Positions 50,048 to 54,362 of a stretch of DNA of 54,362 nucleotides are shown piece by piece. The translations under genes were made by a program, and so were the position numbers. The notes below the pieces were generated by a model. It had not been told where the DNA came from. It made no database searches and saw only the letters and a program-made list of their open reading frames with translations. Numbering within the stretch: position 1 is the first letter of the stretch; each line of letters opens with the position of its first letter. Origin of the DNA: Caryophanales bacterium (lineage in GTDB: Bacteria > Bacillota_I > Bacilli_A > Izemoplasmatales > UBA1188); NCBI GenBank assembly GCA_016287865.1, contig JAEEXP010000005.1:1-54362 (forward strand), read 5' to 3'.

Positions 50048-52312
50048 TTAAGACCTCCTACTATCAGAAAGTCCTTTTCTGACTGACTTTTTAAATATGC
50101 TTCTAACAAACATCAAGCTTAAGAGGAATGACATAAGCATTACAAGTACAAAGACAATAATGTAGTCTATTAACTCTAAGTATTCTATTGCGAGTCTAAA
50201 TTCGCCACTCGCAAATATTCTTGCAATAAATAAAGCAACCATAGACATAATATATGCGATCACTCCAATAGTCATATATTCAGTGATTAACATATTTCTA
50301 ATATTTTGTTTAGTTGCGCCAATAGTTCTTAAGATTTCAATGTCATCACTCTTAGATTTAGCGCTATGAACTAATGTCGCAAACACAATAAAGAATGTAC
50401 CTACTAAGAAGTTAAGGATTAAGATTAAATATACTAAAGCAAGTACATTATCTCCAAGACCTGGTTCTGTCTGAGCTGATGCACTAATTACTCTATATCC
50501 TTTACTTGATAGTTCTTTTTGAAGATTATTAAAGATACCACCATTCTTCGAAATGCTTGTTGTATAAACAGATATTTGATAAGACGTATTGAATGCTTTA
50601 TTAATTTCATTGTAATCTTCACTATTTAAATAGATGTGAACAAGACCATCTTCAGTAGATGTGCTAATTACTTCGAGGAATGTTAATTCCTTATCTAAAA
50701 TTACACCATAAGTATTGTCATTAGCATAGAACTTAGTTGTAGTGTTTGGATCAATTGCAGCAAATGCTCCATTTAAAGCTATTTTATATTTTCCTTTTTC
50801 GATAGTGTTATCTATTTCAAGCTTAAATATATTATTTACTCCACCAGCAAGATAATATATAGCTTCTTGATCATCAGCACTCTTACCTTTAATTGAGAAT
50901 TCTTCAATATAACTGTTAAGGTAATAAGATACTCTTGCTTTTTCATATTCACCTGAATTTAAATAAACATAACTCTTAATACCACTTGGGAGATTATCGA
51001 GTGAAATAACACCACAAATTGTATATTCCCCCTTCATTTCCATTCCGTGGTAATTTCGAAAAACATACATCTTCTTATTTAATAGATCGTCATAACTATA
51101 GAAATCTAACATACTTAATTCTGATTTATTAAGAGATATAACCACTTCATCATCATTAGATGGTTTTCTTCCACATTTAAGCGAACCCTCTTTAATAACA
51201 TCAGCATTTAAGATATATGTAGTTACTGGAGTTTGATCAAATGATGCACCAGAAGTTTTAATATCAATATTAAGATCAGTGATAACATCTTTTTCTACTA
51301 TGAAATCAACATTACTATTATTCTTAATATCATTTAATTCAGCATCAGTGAATGCACTCTTATCCTTCTTATTAACTATGAGTCTTAATGCATCATTATT
51401 TTCAAATACATTTTGAACTAAACCCATAGATTGACTTCTTGTCATATTCCTATAGAAGCCTACACTTAAGAGTACAATTAAAGACATAATGAAATAAACA
51501 ATTAAGTTAAAGATGAACTTCTTAGGTGAAGCAAATAAGTCTCTCAAGTTAAATGCAAGAAGACTCTTCTTTTCTTTTTTATTTAAATCATCTTTCTCAA
51601 AGATTTCTAATGCTTCTTTATCTTTGTTTTCATATTTAGTTAATTGTCTATCTTCTTTAATCTCACCATCATAAACTCTAATTAGTCTTGTCGCATAACC
51701 TTCAACTTCTTCATAGTTATGAGTAACGATTAATACTAATTTATCTTTTGAGATTTCATGAAGAAGATTAATGATATCTTCACCACTCTTAGAATCAAGG
51801 TTACCAGTAGGTTCATCTGCGGCAATAATTAAAGGATCTTTCGCAAGAGCTCTTGCGATAACAACTCTTTGTTTTTCACCACCAGAAAGCTTAGATGATT
51901 TAGTATTCATCTTATGTGTTAGACCTACTTTTTCAATAAGCTCTTTAGCTTTTGATTTTACATAATCTTTTTTATAACCATTTAATATTAGTGCAGCTTC
52001 AACGTTTTGTTTAACTGTGTAAGAATCAACGATGTTATAGTTTTGGAATATAAAACCTACATACTTATTTCTATATTCTTCTAAATCTTCGGTGTTATAG
52101 TATGATGTCTCTTCTCCATTAACATACATTTCACCTTCTTCATATGTGTCTATTCCTGATAGCACATTTAGAAGAGTAGTTTTACCAGAACCTGATTCAC
52201 CAGTGATCGCAACGAATTCACCAATATTAAATTCAAGGTTTACTTTTCTAATACCGACAGATACATTTCCCTCTTGGGAATATATCTTGCCTACATTAAC
52301 TAATTTCAGCAT
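50048..52312 (-). CDS. MacB-like ABC ATPase fused to FtsX-type permease (2)
   Basis: 754 residues with the same plan as its neighbour: Walker [10 protein letters not shown] near 38-46, signature [14 protein letters not shown], Walker [15 protein letters not shown], a transmembrane helix near 270-288, an extracytoplasmic domain of ~320 residues, and the FtsX block [24 protein letters not shown] with three C-terminal helices. It is the first gene of the five-gene operon and is preceded by GAGG. The two proteins diverge most in the external domain, which fits a heterodimer with two different faces. Confidence 0.9.
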   Translation of the reverse strand: MLKLVNVGKIYSQEGNVSVGIRKVNLEFNIGEFVAITGESGSGKTTLLNVLSGIDTYEEGEMYVNGEETSYYNTEDLEEYRNKYVGFIFQNYNIVDSYTVKQNVEAALILNGYKKDYVKSKAKELIEKVGLTHKMNTKSSKLSGGEKQRVVIARALAKDPLIIAADEPTGNLDSKSGEDIINLLHEISKDKLVLIVTHNYEEVEGYATRLIRVYDGEIKEDRQLTKYENKDKEALEIFEKDDLNKKEKKSLLAFNLRDLFASPKKFIFNLIVYFIMSLIVLLSVGFYRNMTRSQSMGLVQNVFENNDALRLIVNKKDKSAFTDAELNDIKNNSNVDFIVEKDVITDLNIDIKTSGASFDQTPVTTYILNADVIKEGSLKCGRKPSNDDEVVISLNKSELSMLDFYSYDDLLNKKMYVFRNYHGMEMKGEYTICGVISLDNLPSGIKSYVYLNSGEYEKARVSYYLNSYIEEFSIKGKSADDQEAIYYLAGGVNNIFKLEIDNTIEKGKYKIALNGAFAAIDPNTTTKFYANDNTYGVILDKELTFLEVISTSTEDGLVHIYLNSEDYNEINKAFNTSYQISVYTTSISKNGGIFNNLQKELSSKGYRVISASAQTEPGLGDNVLALVYLILILNFLVGTFFIVFATLVHSAKSKSDDIEILRTIGATKQNIRNMLITEYMTIGVIAYIMSMVALFIARIFASGEFRLAIEYLELIDYIIVFVLVMLMSFLLSLMFVRSIFKKSVRKGLSDSRRS

Positions 52313-52353
52313 ATAAGCTACCTCTAACTGAATCTATATTTTTTATTTCTTAT

Positions 52354-52386
52354 ATTGTACTACAATTCTTTTATTAGATAAAAGAA
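52354..52386 (-). promoter_or_regulatory. Promoter and palindrome of the ABC operon
   Basis: TTTATC (52382-52377), a 17-nt spacer and TACAAT (52359-52354) on the minus strand. A palindrome with perfect 9-nt arms, TTCTTTTAT-tag-ATAAAAGAA (52366-52386), covers the -35 box and is a candidate operator. It could also weakly terminate the upstream gene, though no T-run follows. Confidence 0.5.
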
Positions 52387-52417
52387 ATTAGGTAATATAG
52401 GCCTCAATTGTGAATAA

Positions 52418-53449
52418 TTACTGAATATCGATATCTATTTTTTCTCTAAATAGCGCGATATACATCGATTTATCACTTATTTCAGATAAAGTAGCTACAC
52501 TGTTGCCTGCATCTTTACTTGATGGACCAGAAAAATATAATCTATAGTTTTCTGTATCAAAGTCAATAATTATATATCTATCATGAAATACATCATTTGT
52601 AGGTTTTATAGTTATATCTAGTCCAGTATCTTTTATAAAGTCATTTAATTGATTGTCTGTAATACTATTTCTTGATTGATTATCACTAAATATAATTATC
52701 CTTACATCCTTGTTACACACTTTAAGGTTTTCTAATGTTTTAATGCTTATATAATCATCAATAATAAATAGACTCTTTTTTGCTAAACTATATATATCTT
52801 GATACGCAATAGAGGCTTCAACTCTTTGTCCGTCTTTTATTAAATAGTGTTTGTGCGTAGATGGATCAATAAAATTATCCATCACTTTTTCTAATTGAAT
52901 CTTTATTTCTTTATTATCTTCTTTCACTTCTTCAATATCTTTAATAAGACTATTTACATTCTTTGTATTTACTTTTATTTGAATAGCTTGTTTATCAACC
53001 TCATTACATAATCTTAATAGTTCTTTAGTCGAAAGCAAGTTATTAGATTGAGTTATATAATCCTTCATCCTCTTAAATGTTCTTATTAAGACAATGCTTT
53101 GTTTGATTGCTAACTCACCTTTAAGAACGGTCATAAGCATATATATCCCTTGTTCAGTAAACGCATAAGGCAGATGAGTTCTTCCTCCTTCGTTACTAGC
53201 CCATATTTGCGACATCACATTTTGTGATATCGCGATCTTTACAATTTCATCTTTCGTCAATCTAAACATAAAATCATCAGGGAATTTATTTATATTTCTT
53301 TTAACCTGCTGATTAAAAGCCCTAGTTTCATATCCATATATTTTTGCTAGATTAAAATCAAGAATAACCTTTTGGCCTCTAATTATATAAATCATAGACT
53401 CAATTTTTTGTTCATTTAGTTCAGGTAATTCTATTAAGTTATCGTTCAT
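52418..53449 (-). CDS. ORF6N-domain protein with PLD-like C-terminus
   Basis: 343 residues from ATG 53449, which has GGAG 6 nt upstream; a longer reading to 53494 starts within the -10 region. The N-terminal ORF6N domain (MIYIIRGQKVILDFNLAKIYGYETRAFNQQVKRN...FPDDFMFRLT...GGRTHLPYAFTEQGIYML) is typical of phage antirepressor-like DNA-binding proteins. A coiled-coil stretch (~145-205) joins it to a region with HDRYIIID and SGPSSKDAGN, resembling the HxKx4D half-site of phospholipase D-like domains with Lys replaced by Arg. It is a lone accessory gene without phage neighbours. Confidence 0.85.
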   Translation of the reverse strand: MNDNLIELPELNEQKIESMIYIIRGQKVILDFNLAKIYGYETRAFNQQVKRNINKFPDDFMFRLTKDEIVKIAISQNVMSQIWASNEGGRTHLPYAFTEQGIYMLMTVLKGELAIKQSIVLIRTFKRMKDYITQSNNLLSTKELLRLCNEVDKQAIQIKVNTKNVNSLIKDIEEVKEDNKEIKIQLEKVMDNFIDPSTHKHYLIKDGQRVEASIAYQDIYSLAKKSLFIIDDYISIKTLENLKVCNKDVRIIIFSDNQSRNSITDNQLNDFIKDTGLDITIKPTNDVFHDRYIIIDFDTENYRLYFSGPSSKDAGNSVATLSEISDKSMYIALFREKIDIDIQ

Positions 53450-53485
53450 TATATTCTCCATTATATCAATATTATTTATATCTAT

Positions 53486-53519
53486 ATTATACATTTTTTT
53501 TGGCTAAAATTAGCCAAAA
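53486..53519 (-). promoter_or_regulatory. ORF6N gene promoter with perfect palindrome
   Basis: TATAAT (53491-53486) on the minus strand lies just downstream of TTTTGGCTAA-aa-TTAGCCAAAA (53498-53519), a perfect 10-bp inverted repeat. It covers the -35 and spacer region and is suitable for autoregulation by a DNA-binding product. Confidence 0.6.
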
Positions 53520-53594
53520 TTTTATTTGAGAAAATAATTTTTTTAATAGGATTTTTTTAAATTTTATATTTAAATTTTCCAGGAAAAATTAAAG

Positions 53595-53632
53595 AAAAAA
53601 AGCCGTTATATGTTAAACACATAAAACGACTT
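53595..53632 (-). terminator. Terminator after the aminopeptidase gene
   Basis: AAGcCGTTaTATGT (53600-53613) pairs with ACATaAAACGaCTT (53619-53632), with two imperfect positions (one G-U) and a T-run of seven on the minus strand. Confidence 0.75.
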
Positions 53633-53657
53633 ATTAATATAAAATTAAATTATTTAA

Positions 53658-54362
53658 TTAGATAGCCCAAGTACCATCTTTAAAGATGTCTATTACTTTA
53701 CCATTTTCAAGTTCAGCTTTAATAGATAAGTCAGCTGTACCAACCATGAAATCGATATGAATAATAGAATCATTTAAATCATATTTAGCTATTTCTTCTT
53801 TTGATAATTTTTCGAAGTCTTTAATACAATCTTCAAATCCCATACCAATAGCTAAGTGGCAACATGCATTCTCATCAAAGAGGGTGTTATAGAATAATAG
53901 GCCTGTTTCATTTACTGGAGAGTTAAATGGAACAAGTGCAACTTCTCCAAGTCTTCCTGCGCCTTCATCAAGTGATGTGAGTTCTTTAATTGTATTTAAT
54001 GTATCTTCATCTTTAGCTAAGCATTCTACTACTTTACCTTTACTAAATCTAAAGCCAAAGTCTTTAATAACTTTACCATTTAATGATAATGGTTTAGATG
54101 CGTATACTACTCCTTCTGCGCTATATTTATTAGGTGTAGTAAAGCATTCTTCTGTAGGCATATTAGGATTATAGTAAACACCTTGAACAGTATATGAACC
54201 TCCACCTAAGAATATTACGTTCTTAATTAATTCAACAGTGAAGTTAGTTCCTAAACTATTCTTATAGATTAATTTCTTAATACCTAAGTTATTTAACTTA
54301 TTACATTTTTCTAATAGAGTAGCATTGTGCTTATTCCAGTTTTCAACTGCATCACCATCAGC
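53658..54362 (-). CDS. M29-family aminopeptidase (3' part)
   Basis: The frame enters from the right edge and gives 234 residues to the stop, so the N-terminal part (about 170-180 residues of a usual ~410) is missing. Family blocks are clear: LIYKNSLGTNFTVEL, NPNMPTEECFTTPN with a metal-ligand Glu, AEGVVYASKPLSLNGKVI, DEGAGRLGEVALVPFNSPV, FYNTLFDENACCHLAIG and IHIDFMVGT with metal-ligand His and Asp. These are cytoplasmic metallo-aminopeptidases of the AmpS/PepS type. The frame is open through ATG 54161 to the edge, so that Met is internal. Confidence 0.93.
   Translation of the reverse strand, partial: ADGDAVENWNKHNATLLEKCNKLNNLGIKKLIYKNSLGTNFTVELIKNVIFLGGGSYTVQGVYYNPNMPTEECFTTPNKYSAEGVVYASKPLSLNGKVIKDFGFRFSKGKVVECLAKDEDTLNTIKELTSLDEGAGRLGEVALVPFNSPVNETGLLFYNTLFDENACCHLAIGMGFEDCIKDFEKLSKEEIAKYDLNDSIIHIDFMVGTADLSIKAELENGKVIDIFKDGTWAI

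Noticed and set aside
1-54362. Mycoplasma-type code with UGA as Trp
   Set aside because: RF2 is present and intact, Trp is written TGG, and rimO and the antitoxin gene end at TGA.
1-54362. tRNA or rRNA genes
   Set aside because: No cloverleaf with GTTC-loop and CCA-type end, and no rRNA-like block, was found in the gaps.

Overview
The window is a compact, AT-rich bacterial chromosome segment. It is almost entirely coding, has many 1-20 nt gene overlaps, and most genes lie on the minus strand. TGG encodes Trp, a complete RF2 (prfB) is present, and rimO and the relB-like antitoxin end in TGA, so the code is the standard bacterial one and not the Mycoplasma code. A Trp T-box, an FMN riboswitch, ComFA, Spx, long HPF, DegV, several ECF S components and pronounced AG-rich ribosome sites point to the Bacillota. 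The absence of respiratory genes here, the glycogen locus, a galactanase lipoprotein and Fe-S redox proteins suggest a fermentative, probably gut-associated, uncultured Bacilli or RF39-like lineage. That placement is inference.

Layout: 1-3456 is the 5' part of a very large anchored surface protein built from ~190-200-residue repeats. It is divergent from a plus-strand GH13 maltosyltransferase (3764-5815), and the 307-nt gap between them carries reiterated inverted repeats. From 24554 down to 5812 the minus strand reads secA-prfB-recX-glgB-glgC-glgD::glgA-glgP-ygjP, then an FMN-riboswitch-controlled ribU, then GDPD, a tail-anchored unknown, phosphoglucomutase, a small Cys-rich membrane protein, ung and folT. 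The last terminator of this run lies inside the convergent maltosyltransferase gene. Next come hpf, comFA with a short zinc-ribbon gene, trxA with a thioredoxin reductase lacking the NADPH site, trmFO-xerC-rlmH, a RelB/PIN toxin-antitoxin pair with a frameshifted toxin, hypA plus a 917-residue Fe-S flavoprotein, a GH53 galactanase lipoprotein and spx.

At 37501-40507 the plus strand carries pepF and T-box-controlled trpS. The minus strand then has degV-rimO-DUF368 and a five-gene operon: two MacB-like ABC/FtsX proteins, a CvpA-like protein, an alpha/beta-hydrolase fused to a RluA pseudouridine synthase, and an SBP-family-5-like lipoprotein. An ORF6N/PLD-like gene and the 3' part of an M29 aminopeptidase close the window.

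The clearest functional theme is storage polysaccharide. ADP-glucose synthesis (GlgC with a GlgD-like partner), elongation (GlgA), branching (GlgB), phosphorolysis (GlgP), Glc-1-P/Glc-6-P conversion (phosphoglucomutase) and glucan remodelling (maltosyltransferase) all lie within 20 kb. The most unusual items are the GlgD::GlgA fusion, the hydrolase::RluA fusion, the giant repeat protein, the NADPH-site-less thioredoxin reductase, the HypA/Fe-S flavoprotein pair and the one-base frameshift in the PIN toxin.
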